From NCBI GenBank assembly GCA_002084425.1, contig NBLN01000007.1:1-64000 (forward strand): a DNA stretch of 64,000 nucleotides, read 5' to 3'. Under the pieces are notes generated by a model. That model was not told the origin of the DNA, did not search any database, and worked only from the letters and a program-made list of their open reading frames with translations. Below are positions 53,865 through 61,779 of this stretch, one piece after another. The translations under genes were made by a program, and so were the position numbers. Positions within the stretch are counted from its first letter, which is position 1. Every line of letters begins with the position of its first letter. This stretch comes from Desulfobacteraceae bacterium 4572_130 (GTDB lineage: Bacteria > Desulfobacterota > Desulfobacteria > Desulfobacterales > Desulfobacteraceae).

Positions 53865-53960
53865 TATAAAAGAATTTATAATTACTTTGATATTCTTTCA
53901 TGTTTTTTTGTGAGGCAAATTAAGAAATAAAAGTCGGATCTGCCTTTCTGCCTTATAGGA
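53865..53960. repeat. Dispersed about 95-bp element between flxC and flxB
   Basis: AAAAGAATTTATAATTACTTTG, TATTCTTTCATG and a degraded end GGATCTGCCTTTCTGCCTTATA match the family at 11315-11405 and 40570-40662. It is inserted inside the flx gene run, so it is probably transcribed with it. Confidence 0.55.
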
Positions 53961-53961
53961 G

Positions 53962-54918
53962 TTATTTAATAAAGCTGTCATCATCCTTAAGACTGAATGT
54001 ATCCAGTAAAGGTCTTTTAGTTATATCAAGACCTGCTTCCCATCCATATATTTCATAGGAGTCTTTTATAAGTTTTCTTGTAAAATCTCTTACATTAATA
54101 TTCATTGGACAGGCTTGAACACATGCTCCGCAATCTGTGCATCTTCCAGCACAGTGATATGCTCTCAGAAAATGAAATGTTTTAATATCTGTTTTGTCTT
54201 GACCCTTGCCTACCCACTGGGGATTTGATTCATTAACAAAACAACTGGGGCAGTAACATAATGGACAGGCATTTTTGCAGGCATAACATCTAATACAATC
54301 TTTTAAAAGATTATCAAAATAATTCCATTTATCTTCTATGCTTAAACTTTCAATTTTTTTAACATCTGCAAATTGATCCTCAATTTTTTGTTCTTGAACA
54401 AGTTCTGCTGCAAGTTCGTCATAGATCACAGGATTTCTATGCATACAGGTTTTACAATTTGATTTAAGATAATCACTTTTTTTAAGATTTTTTTCTATTA
54501 AACCTGATTTTACAATAATGTCTTCTCCATTCTCAGAATAATCTGTAATATCATCATTAAAATTGGACTGAAGTTTTATTTTGTCTATCATTCCAGTACA
54601 TGGAACACCAATTATATGAAGCTTGTCCCTTGAAATTTTATTTTCAGTTATATGGGTAACAATATTTCTTGAATCACATCCCTTGGCAATTATACCAATT
54701 TTTTCTTTTTTATCAGAAATAAAATTGGCAAGGTTGATTCCACAATTACTGTCCCAGATAAATTCTTTTGTTTGTTCAATATTATGTGCTGCCATAGGAC
54801 TTACTGCCATGGGTATGGTTCCTTTTTTAAAACCAATAACCATATCAACTTTATTATTTTTTAAAAGATTAGAGGAAAGTTCTCTTATATTTTGTGTTAA
54901 TTTATTCATATAGCCCAA
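53962..54918 (-). CDS. flxC: FlxC-like 4Fe-4S protein
   Basis: 318-residue iron-sulfur protein. The N-terminal two thirds resemble F420-hydrogenase/formate dehydrogenase beta-type domains (IGIIAKGCDSRNIVTHI, HIIGVPCTGMIDK, NCKTCMHRNP). The C-terminal third binds two 4Fe-4S clusters (CIRCYACKNACPLCYCPSC and CTDCGACVQACPMNINVRDF). Its gene lies 4 bases after flxD, so the two are co-translated. Its role in an Flx-Hdr complex is electron wiring between flavin subunits. Confidence 0.87.
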   Translation of the reverse strand: MGYMNKLTQNIRELSSNLLKNNKVDMVIGFKKGTIPMAVSPMAAHNIEQTKEFIWDSNCGINLANFISDKKEKIGIIAKGCDSRNIVTHITENKISRDKLHIIGVPCTGMIDKIKLQSNFNDDITDYSENGEDIIVKSGLIEKNLKKSDYLKSNCKTCMHRNPVIYDELAAELVQEQKIEDQFADVKKIESLSIEDKWNYFDNLLKDCIRCYACKNACPLCYCPSCFVNESNPQWVGKGQDKTDIKTFHFLRAYHCAGRCTDCGACVQACPMNINVRDFTRKLIKDSYEIYGWEAGLDITKRPLLDTFSLKDDDSFIK

Positions 54919-54922
54919 CCCC

Positions 54923-55345
54923 TTAATCTAATGTTTTTACAAATTTATTATTAGGTTCCAAAGCTCTTACAGCATTTGTTACCTCTTTTGCCACATTTAC
55001 AAATTTTGTTGCTTCAGCAGAAGAAATCCATGAAAAGTGAAGTCTTTGTTTTTCAATTCCCATGTGTTCAAGAAGATTGCCCATTAAAGCAAATTTTCTT
55101 CTAGCATAATAATTACCTTCCAGGTAATGACATTCACCAGGATGTCAGCCTGAAACCCATACTCCATCTGCACCCTGTCTAAATGCAGAAAGAATAAATT
55201 TAGGACTTACTCTTCCAGTACATGGTACTCTTATTACTCTAATATCAGCAGGATACTGCATTCTGCTGACTCCTGCTAGATCTGCTGCACCATAGCTGCA
55301 CCAGTTACATAAAAAAGCAACAATTTTTCTTTTTTCTTTGGTCAT
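54923..55345 (-). CDS. flxD: FlxD/MvhD-family protein with in-frame UGA, probable selenoprotein
   Basis: MvhD-type [2Fe-2S] protein that links hydrogenases or Flx subunits to HdrA. The frame runs from ATG 55345 (SD AAAGGAG) through an in-frame TGA at 55147-55145 to TAA at 54925-54923, giving 140 residues, the usual MvhD length. The TGA replaces the conserved Cys in the MvhD motif (VSG[12 protein letters not shown]), Sec67 by my count. Downstream residues remain family-like ([19 protein letters not shown]). A hairpin with a UGGAA loop lies 17-33 bases after the UGA. Selenocysteine MvhD proteins are known in some methanogens and sulfate reducers. Confidence 0.88.
55112..55128 (-). other. Candidate bacterial SECIS hairpin of flxD
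   Basis: On the coding strand ATTACC and GGTAAT form a 6-bp stem around the loop TGGAA, starting 17 bases after the UGA; the loop begins at base 23. Position and a guanine-containing apical loop fit SelB-recognised bacterial SECIS elements. It lies inside the coding sequence (HYLEGNY). Confidence 0.65.
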
Positions 55346-55415
55346 TTGTAATATCTCCTTTGGTACACTTTGAGAGCTTTGAATTGTGAAAAACTAATTA
55401 TTCCAATGCCTCACT

Positions 55416-58400
55416 TTATACTGCTTTATCCAATGCATATATTTGTGCAAATATTTGATTTGTATCAAAACCTTTAAGATGAATAGCACCTGATCTGCAT
55501 GATGATACACACAAACCACATCCCTTGCATAAAATTGGATTAATTTCTGCTTTATCTTTAAATCTTCCCTCAGTTGTAAATAAAGGTGCAGAATATGGAC
55601 AAATAGATACACATATACCGCAGGAGCTGCAATACATGGGATTAATATCTGCAACATTACCACTAGTATATAAATTGTCTTTTTTAGACAAAAGAGTAAG
55701 TGCTCTTGATGCAGAAGCTTTTGCCTGAGTTACAGCTTCATCCAAGGATTTTGGATAATGGCATGAGCCACAAAGAAAAACTCCATCTGTAGCAAATTCA
55801 GCAGGTCCAAGTTTTGCGTGTTTTTCCACAAAAAAGTTATCTTCATTAATGGGAACTTTAAAGAAATTTGCAAGTTTTTCATCTTTATTAGGAACAATTG
55901 CCGTTGCAAGAGTAACAATATCAGGTTTAATTTCCAGTAACATATCAAGGATATGATCCTTTACTTTTACTGATATCTCATTTCCCTTTGTTGTAACTTC
56001 AGGTTTAGCATTAACATCATATCTTATAAAAATAACACCTATATCCCTTGCTTTTTTATAAAGTAATTCTTTTTCACCATAAGTTCTAATGTCTCTGTAT
56101 AAAATATAAATATCCATTTCAGGTTTTTTAGTTTTTAAAATAATGGCATTCTCTATGGAGTGTGTACAGCAAACCCTTGAACAATATGGTCGTTTAGTTT
56201 CCCTTGAACCAACGCATTGAATAAAGACAGCAGAATTTATATTATTAATTTCAGGATCATTTTTAATAAGCATTTTATCTAAATCAAGACTTGTAATTAT
56301 TTTAGGGTTTTCTCCAAAACAATATTCACTGGTTTCACAACCCTTTGCACCTGTTGCAATAATTGCAATTCCATGCTCTATTTCAAAATCTTTTTCCTGT
56401 TTTAAAAGTTTTGATTTAAAATTACCCACAAAGCCATCAACACTTTTTAATGTTGTATTAAGATGTATTTTTATTTTGTCCATTGAACTAACATCATTAA
56501 TAAGCTGTTTTAGTTTTAATTGGACATCTTCTCCCTTTGCTGTTCTATAAAGTTTTAAAGCCTGTCCCCCAAGAAAGTTTTGCTGTTCAATAATATGAGT
56601 TTCATAGCCTTGACTTGCAAGACTTTTAGCAGCAGCCATTCCTGCAATTCCACCACCAATAATTACAACTTTTTCATTTAAATTTATTTTTTCTTCTGTA
56701 AGAGGCTCTGCAAGACCAGATTTTGCAACTGCCATTCTAACAAGGTCCTTTGCTTTTTCCGTGGCAAGGTCAGGATTGTTTTTGTGAACCCAGGAGTTTT
56801 GATTTCTTATATTAGTCATTTCAAAGAGATATTTATTAAGACCTGAATTTGTTAAAGTCTCTTGAAATAAAGGCTCATGTGTTTTTGGAGTACATGCTGC
56901 AACAACAACTCTATTAAGATTTTTTTCTTTAATATATTCAACCATTTTATCTTGAGTATCTTGGCTGCATGTATAAAGACTTTCCTGTGCAAATTCAACA
57001 AAGGGAAGTGTTCTTGCATATTCAGTAATTTCAGCACAATTTACAACACCATTAATATTTGAACCACAATCACATACAAATACACCAATTCTTGGTCTTT
57101 CTCCTGTTACATTTATTTCAGGAACAGATTCAGGAATTTTTGTAAGAGTATTTCTTGCCTTACTCAAACTATCTCCTGCAGCAGAAGCAGCAGCACTTGC
57201 ATCAAGAACAGATTCAGGAATATCTTTTGGTCCATTAAAAGCACCGGCAACATATATTCCATCTCTTGATGTTTTTACAGGTTCAAAGGAATCTGTTTTA
57301 CAAAAGCCATTTTCTGTAATTTCAATTCCTATTTTTTCAGCAAATTTTCTTGTTTCATCAGGAATTTCAATACCAACAGAAAGAACAATTATATCAAATA
57401 TTTCAGTTTGTATAACCCCTTTTTCATTTACATATCTTACTTCAAGGTCATTAGTATCTGGAACTTCTGTAATTGAATGAGCTCTTGATCTAATAAAATT
57501 AATGCCATGTTTTTCCTTTGCATTTTGATAATATCTTTCAAATTCCTTGCCCGGAGTTCTCATGTCCATGAAAAAAATTGAACAATCAAGGTCATCACCT
57601 TGATGCTCCTTTGCAATCATTGCTTCTTTTATAGCATACATGCAACATACTGAACTGCAATAGGAATTATCGCATTTATTAGTGTCCCTTGAGCCTATAC
57701 ATTGAAACCATGCAATTTTTTTTGGTTCTTTATTATCTGATAATCTTGTAAGATGTCCCTGTGTAGGGCCTGATGCTGATAAAATACGCTCAAACTCCAT
57801 AGTTGTCATTACATTGGGGTAATTTGAGTACATATAATTATCAAATTTAGATGGATCAAAAGGTTTAAAACCAGGGGATAAAATTACTGAACCCACATCA
57901 ATTTCAATGATCTCATCTTCCATGGAGTGATCAATGGCATCCATTTGACATACTTCAGTACAAATTTGACATCCACCTGTTTTAAAATGCATACATACAT
58001 CTCTATCAATGGCAGGATTATTAGGCACTGCCTGGGCATATGGCACATAAATTGGTTTTCTGCCTTTAAGACCCATTTCATATTCTGAGGGAATAATAAA
58101 AGGATTTTTCTTTGTAATTTCATTCTTAATTTTTTCAAGAGTGATATGACCCGTAGGACATACTGATGCACATGCACCGCATGCTAAACATGTATCTGAT
58201 TGAATCCCGAAAGGGGTATCAATTTTCATGTCCACACCGCGACCGGTTAGACTGATGGCACTGTTTCCCATTTTTTCACACATGCGGACACAAAGACCGC
58301 AAAGGATACAATCGTCATCCTGTTTTGGAAATCGTACGGTTTCGATTTCATACTCTTTTGCCAGTTTCTTTAAAAGCGGTACTTCAGGGCATCTGGCATA

Positions 58401-58676
58401 GAGCATTTCAACAATGAGTTTACGCCCCTGGTGAACCGCCTCGGTATCGGTATTGATTTCCATGCCTTCCCATATGGGATAGTTGCATGCCGTAACAAAT
58501 TTAGTGTTTCTGCCGTTAAAGAGTTCAACTGTGCACATACGGCACATACCTGCTGGTTCCAGAGCTTTATGGTGGCAGAGAGTGGGGATTGTTATTCCAT
58601 ATTTTTCAGCGACCTGAATAACATACTGGCCTTCTTCTCCCTGAACTTTTTTACCGTTAATTTTAAATTTAATCAT
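55416..58676 (-). CDS. NuoG-like/HdrA fusion protein
   Basis: 1086-residue flavin-iron-sulfur protein. Order: NuoG-like [2Fe-2S] domain (CHHKALEPAGMCRMCTVEL), His-Cys and 4Fe-4S sites (CILCGLCVRMCEK, CLACGACASVCP); an HdrA-like region lacking its own FAD-binding start (VILSPGFKPFD, CIGSRDTNKCDNSYCSSVCCMYA, RDGIYVAGAFNGPKD); then a second, complete HdrA module (VVIIGGGIAGMAAAKSLASQGYE, CVGSRETKRPYCSRVCCTHS); and two C-terminal 4Fe-4S sites (CSSCGICVSICP, CKGCGLCVSSCR). It is probably the bifurcating core receiving electrons from NuoE/F. The first about 155 codons lie in GC-rich DNA, the rest in A+T-rich DNA. Confidence 0.9.
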   Translation of the reverse strand: MIKFKINGKKVQGEEGQYVIQVAEKYGITIPTLCHHKALEPAGMCRMCTVELFNGRNTKFVTACNYPIWEGMEINTDTEAVHQGRKLIVEMLYARCPEVPLLKKLAKEYEIETVRFPKQDDDCILCGLCVRMCEKMGNSAISLTGRGVDMKIDTPFGIQSDTCLACGACASVCPTGHITLEKIKNEITKKNPFIIPSEYEMGLKGRKPIYVPYAQAVPNNPAIDRDVCMHFKTGGCQICTEVCQMDAIDHSMEDEIIEIDVGSVILSPGFKPFDPSKFDNYMYSNYPNVMTTMEFERILSASGPTQGHLTRLSDNKEPKKIAWFQCIGSRDTNKCDNSYCSSVCCMYAIKEAMIAKEHQGDDLDCSIFFMDMRTPGKEFERYYQNAKEKHGINFIRSRAHSITEVPDTNDLEVRYVNEKGVIQTEIFDIIVLSVGIEIPDETRKFAEKIGIEITENGFCKTDSFEPVKTSRDGIYVAGAFNGPKDIPESVLDASAAASAAGDSLSKARNTLTKIPESVPEINVTGERPRIGVFVCDCGSNINGVVNCAEITEYARTLPFVEFAQESLYTCSQDTQDKMVEYIKEKNLNRVVVAACTPKTHEPLFQETLTNSGLNKYLFEMTNIRNQNSWVHKNNPDLATEKAKDLVRMAVAKSGLAEPLTEEKINLNEKVVIIGGGIAGMAAAKSLASQGYETHIIEQQNFLGGQALKLYRTAKGEDVQLKLKQLINDVSSMDKIKIHLNTTLKSVDGFVGNFKSKLLKQEKDFEIEHGIAIIATGAKGCETSEYCFGENPKIITSLDLDKMLIKNDPEINNINSAVFIQCVGSRETKRPYCSRVCCTHSIENAIILKTKKPEMDIYILYRDIRTYGEKELLYKKARDIGVIFIRYDVNAKPEVTTKGNEISVKVKDHILDMLLEIKPDIVTLATAIVPNKDEKLANFFKVPINEDNFFVEKHAKLGPAEFATDGVFLCGSCHYPKSLDEAVTQAKASASRALTLLSKKDNLYTSGNVADINPMYCSSCGICVSICPYSAPLFTTEGRFKDKAEINPILCKGCGLCVSSCRSGAIHLKGFDTNQIFAQIYALDKAV

Positions 58677-60960
58677 AGATATTATACCTCGTAATTATTT
58701 GATAACGATGGCGTTGAACTTACAGGCATCGTAGCAAATTCCACATTTAATGCATTTATCCTGATCCAAGATGTGGGGTTCTTTTTTATCCCCTGTTATG
58801 GCATCCTGGGGGCATTTCCTTGCACATAGAGTACAACCGGTACAGGCGTCTTCATCAATCTCATAAACGAACAGGTTCTTGCAGACACCTGCTTTGCATT
58901 TCTTATCGTGAATATGAGATTCATATTCTTCCCTGAAGTAATGGATTGTTGTCAATACAGGGTTCGGGGCGGAAGTGCCCAGGCCGCAGAGTGAAAATTT
59001 TTGAATCATTGATCCCAGTTCTTCAAGAAGTTCAATGTCACCTTCTTTTCCGCTGCCGTTACAGATACCTGTTAAAATATCCAGAGACTGTTTGATTCCC
59101 TCCCTGCATGGGTTGCATTGGCCGCAGGATTCTTCTTTAAGGAAATCAAGAAAATATCTGGCCACATCCACCATACAGGTGTTTTCATCCATAACAATCA
59201 TGCCGCCGGATCCCATAATGGAACCGACCTTGGCAAGCTGCTGGTAATCCACCGGTGTATTCATAAGACCTTCAGGGATGCACCCGCCGGACGGTCCGCC
59301 GGTCTGGACAGCCTTGAATTTCTTTTTGCCGGGAACGCCTTCACCCAGGTTGAAAACAATGTCCCGTAAAGAGACACCCATGGGAACTTCAAGCAAACCC
59401 GTGTTTCTTACTTTGCCGACGAGTGAAAACGCCTTGGTTCCTTTACTGTTATCCGTACCGAATCCGGCATACCAGGGTGCTCCTTTGAGAAGAATAGCCG
59501 GCACATTGGCATAGGTTTCAACATTGTTAAGATTTGAAGGTTGATCCCTGAATCCTTTTTCAACGGTATGGACATATTTTGCCTTGGGTCGGCCGACTTT
59601 TCCTTCAAGAGACGCCATGAGTGCTGTCGATTCACCGCAAACAAAAGCCCCGGCCCCTGTTGATATCTTGATATTAAATGAGAATTTGCTTCCGGCAATA
59701 TTTTCGCCAAGAAGACCGTAGGCGGTGGCCTGTTTGATTGCCTTGACCAGACGTTTTACGGCCAGAGGGTATTCATTTCTGACATACATGAACCCTATGG
59801 AAGATCCAATGGCCAAACCCGCAATGAGCATACCTTCAATAACGGAATGGGGATCGCCTTCCAGGATACTCCGATCCATGTAAGCGCCTGGATCACCTTC
59901 ATCTGCATTGCAGATAATGGATCTCTTTCCGGCATGCTTTGCACAGGTGGCCCATTTAATGCCGGTGGGAAATCCACCGCCGCCCCGACCCCTTAGACCT
60001 GATTCTTTGATGGTGGTTATTATCTTCTGGGGTTTGGTGTTTTTCAAGGCCGTCAGAAAGGCAGCGTATCCTTGCTTTCCAAAATATTCTTCAATGCTGT
60101 CCGGATCCACATATCCGCAGTTCCTCAAGGCGATTTTGACCTGGCCTTTAAAAAAAGGCGTTTCCTCAAGAAATGGAATATTTTCTGCCGGTTCAATTTT
60201 TTCCTGGGGATTGGCCATATCGTTCTCGAGAAGAGATCTCGGGTCTTTTACCTGTCCCAGGATGTGTTTTTTGATTTTCTTATTGTCAAAATCATCATTG
60301 ATATAGTTGTTAATGATATCAACGATTTTGTCTTTTGTTACATTTTTAAACATCATACGGGGTTTGCCTTTGGAAATGATTTCAACCAATGGTTCAACCT
60401 CGCAATAGCCAATACATCCTGTCTGGCAGATGTCAATGGTTTCATTTTGAGAAAATTCTTGTTTTGCAGTATCAAATGAATCTCTTGCCCCGGCCGCAAT
60501 GCCGCACGATGCCATCCCAATATTAACCTTTATGGTTTCAGGAAGGTTTAGTTTTAGCCGGTATTCCTCTTTTATTTTTTCCAGGTCTCTTACAGATTGA
60601 ATAGTCATGATTCATACCTCTTGTGATTTATTCGTATTGATTTAACACTGTTTCAATTTCATCAGACTTGATACGGCCATGCATATCTTCGTTGATTTTA
60701 ATGACCGGTCCAAGACTGCAACAGCCGATACAACGAACAGATTCAAGAGTAAATTTCTTGTCTTTGGTTGTTTCACCGTCCTTAATATCAAGAGTGTTTT
60801 CAATCTGTTCCCGGACTCGCTCTCCACCCCTGACGTGACAGGCCGTTCCAAGGCAAATGGAAACAATGTTTTTTCCCCTTGGTTCAAGGCTGAATGTGCT
60901 GTAAAAGGTGCCAACCTCATAGATGTTGCTGTAAGGTATGTCCAGTTTTTCAGACACATA
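58200..60960. other. GC-rich mosaic patch inside the Hdr/Nuo cluster
   Basis: Between about 58200 and 60960 the DNA is visibly richer in G and C than everything else in the window (for example CCGCCGGACGGTCCGCCGG near 59284), including third codon positions. It covers the 5-prime part of the NuoG-HdrA gene, all of the NuoF gene and most of nuoE. Both edges fall inside reading frames that stay intact. Limits are approximate, by eye. Confidence 0.7.
58695..60608 (-). CDS. nuoF: NuoF-like NADH-binding flavoprotein with extra ferredoxin domains
   Basis: 637 residues: an N-terminal thioredoxin-like [2Fe-2S] domain (MASCGIAAGARDSF, CQTGCIGYCEVEP), the NuoF core with NADH/FMN sites (SGLRGRGGGGFPTGIKWA, NADEGDPGAYMDRSILEGDPH, GAGAFVCGESTALMASLEG), the 4Fe-4S site ESCGQCNPCREG, and a C-terminal two-cluster ferredoxin (CTGCTLCARKCP, CIKCGICYDACK). 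This layout matches HydB/HndC-type subunits of electron-bifurcating hydrogenases and NADH-linked Hdr complexes. It oxidises or reduces NADH in the cytoplasm. The whole gene is in the GC-rich patch. Confidence 0.93.
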   Translation of the reverse strand: MTIQSVRDLEKIKEEYRLKLNLPETIKVNIGMASCGIAAGARDSFDTAKQEFSQNETIDICQTGCIGYCEVEPLVEIISKGKPRMMFKNVTKDKIVDIINNYINDDFDNKKIKKHILGQVKDPRSLLENDMANPQEKIEPAENIPFLEETPFFKGQVKIALRNCGYVDPDSIEEYFGKQGYAAFLTALKNTKPQKIITTIKESGLRGRGGGGFPTGIKWATCAKHAGKRSIICNADEGDPGAYMDRSILEGDPHSVIEGMLIAGLAIGSSIGFMYVRNEYPLAVKRLVKAIKQATAYGLLGENIAGSKFSFNIKISTGAGAFVCGESTALMASLEGKVGRPKAKYVHTVEKGFRDQPSNLNNVETYANVPAILLKGAPWYAGFGTDNSKGTKAFSLVGKVRNTGLLEVPMGVSLRDIVFNLGEGVPGKKKFKAVQTGGPSGGCIPEGLMNTPVDYQQLAKVGSIMGSGGMIVMDENTCMVDVARYFLDFLKEESCGQCNPCREGIKQSLDILTGICNGSGKEGDIELLEELGSMIQKFSLCGLGTSAPNPVLTTIHYFREEYESHIHDKKCKAGVCKNLFVYEIDEDACTGCTLCARKCPQDAITGDKKEPHILDQDKCIKCGICYDACKFNAIVIK

Positions 60961-61125
60961 TAATAGTGTTGCTTTTGGAAGATAATTATAGCGACGTTGA
61001 ATTGCCTGTAGAATCATAATTAGATTCTCTTGCTCACCGTCAAATTCATTTTCAATTATCTGATCTAACTTCAGATAATCAATTTCTTCATTATCATTGC
61101 TAGGTTGAGTAGACGCTGTACTCAT
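60628..61125 (-). CDS. nuoE: NuoE-like [2Fe-2S] subunit
   Basis: 165 residues from ATG 61125. Thioredoxin-like [2Fe-2S] protein with the four ligands in CLGTACHVRGG and CIGCCSLGP; N-terminal part AIQRRYNYLPKATLLYVSEKLDIPYSNIYEVGTFYSTF is standard NuoE. It works with the following NuoF-like gene as an NADH module. A longer frame to 61170 exists, but ATG 61125 has AGAGGAG 9 bases before it. That Shine-Dalgarno segment is present twice in tandem (61129-61158). Confidence 0.92.
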   Translation of the reverse strand: MSTASTQPSNDNEEIDYLKLDQIIENEFDGEQENLIMILQAIQRRYNYLPKATLLYVSEKLDIPYSNIYEVGTFYSTFSLEPRGKNIVSICLGTACHVRGGERVREQIENTLDIKDGETTKDKKFTLESVRCIGCCSLGPVIKINEDMHGRIKSDEIETVLNQYE

Positions 61126-61176
61126 TTGTAATTCTCCTCTGTAGTTCTCCTCTGTAATGAACATTTTCAAACCGTA

Positions 61177-61581
61177 TTATGCTGCCAGTACCTGCTGTGT
61201 AACTGGACAGGCTTCCACACAAGCTCCGCATCCTGTACAGCGGTCTAATTTTATACTTCTTGCCCGTTTTTTTATCTTAATCTTGAAGTTTCCAGCAGAG
61301 CCTTCAATAGCTTCAACATCAGCATAAGTTATGAGTTCAATGTTTAAATGCCGGCCGACCTCGACCAGTGTAGGTGAAATAATTCACATTGCACAATCAT
61401 TTGTTGGAAAGGTCTTGTCAAGTTGTGCCATAACACCACCAATTGACGGACCTTTTTCCACTAGATAAACATAATATCCTGAATTTGCCAGATCAAGGGC
61501 TGAAAGCATCCCAGAGATACCTCCACCTATTACCAGCACAGAACCTGTTACATTATTAGTCATACTTTTATCTTCTAACAT
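61177..61581 (-). CDS. HdrA N-terminal domain protein with in-frame UGA, probable selenoprotein
   Basis: 134 residues read through TGA at 61386-61384: ATG 61581 (SD AAGAGG) to TAA 61179-61177. The FAD-binding motif [21 protein letters not shown] and [21 protein letters not shown] precede the TGA (Sec66 by my count); [20 protein letters not shown] follows, exactly the HdrA order where Cys or Sec is expected. One 4Fe-4S motif [12 protein letters not shown] ends the protein, which stops at VTQQVLAA. Full HdrA is about 650 residues, so this is a stand-alone N-terminal module complementing the headless HdrA region of the NuoG fusion. First gene of the cluster; a TTGACA lies upstream on the minus strand (61699-61694) with only a weak -10. 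Confidence 0.87.
61351..61368 (-). other. Candidate bacterial SECIS hairpin of the HdrA N-terminal gene
   Basis: On the coding strand CTGGTC pairs with GGCCGG (two G-U and four G-C/U-G type pairs, six in total) around the loop GAGGTC, beginning 16 bases after the UGA. The loop contains AGGUC, as in the apical loop I recall for Escherichia coli fdhF. Distance is the same as in flxD. Confidence 0.65.
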
Positions 61582-61779
61582 TAGGATAGCCTCTTAAATT
61601 TACCATTTAACTATAAACAATATAAATATTGAAGTATAATATTAGGTATTTTGTTTAATAAATTTTATTGTAAATAGGCATTAAACATTATAATGTCAAT
61701 AAATTTTTTGTGAATTTTTATTCATTAAATTTAGGTTTAAAATACAGGTTAAATATAAAATATTATATAAAAGTTAAAA

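Noticed and set aside
55145-55345. Truncated 66-residue FlxD or nonsense mutation
   Set aside because: The TGA sits exactly at a conserved Cys, the rest of the protein is intact and a SECIS-like hairpin follows, so readthrough as selenocysteine is preferred.
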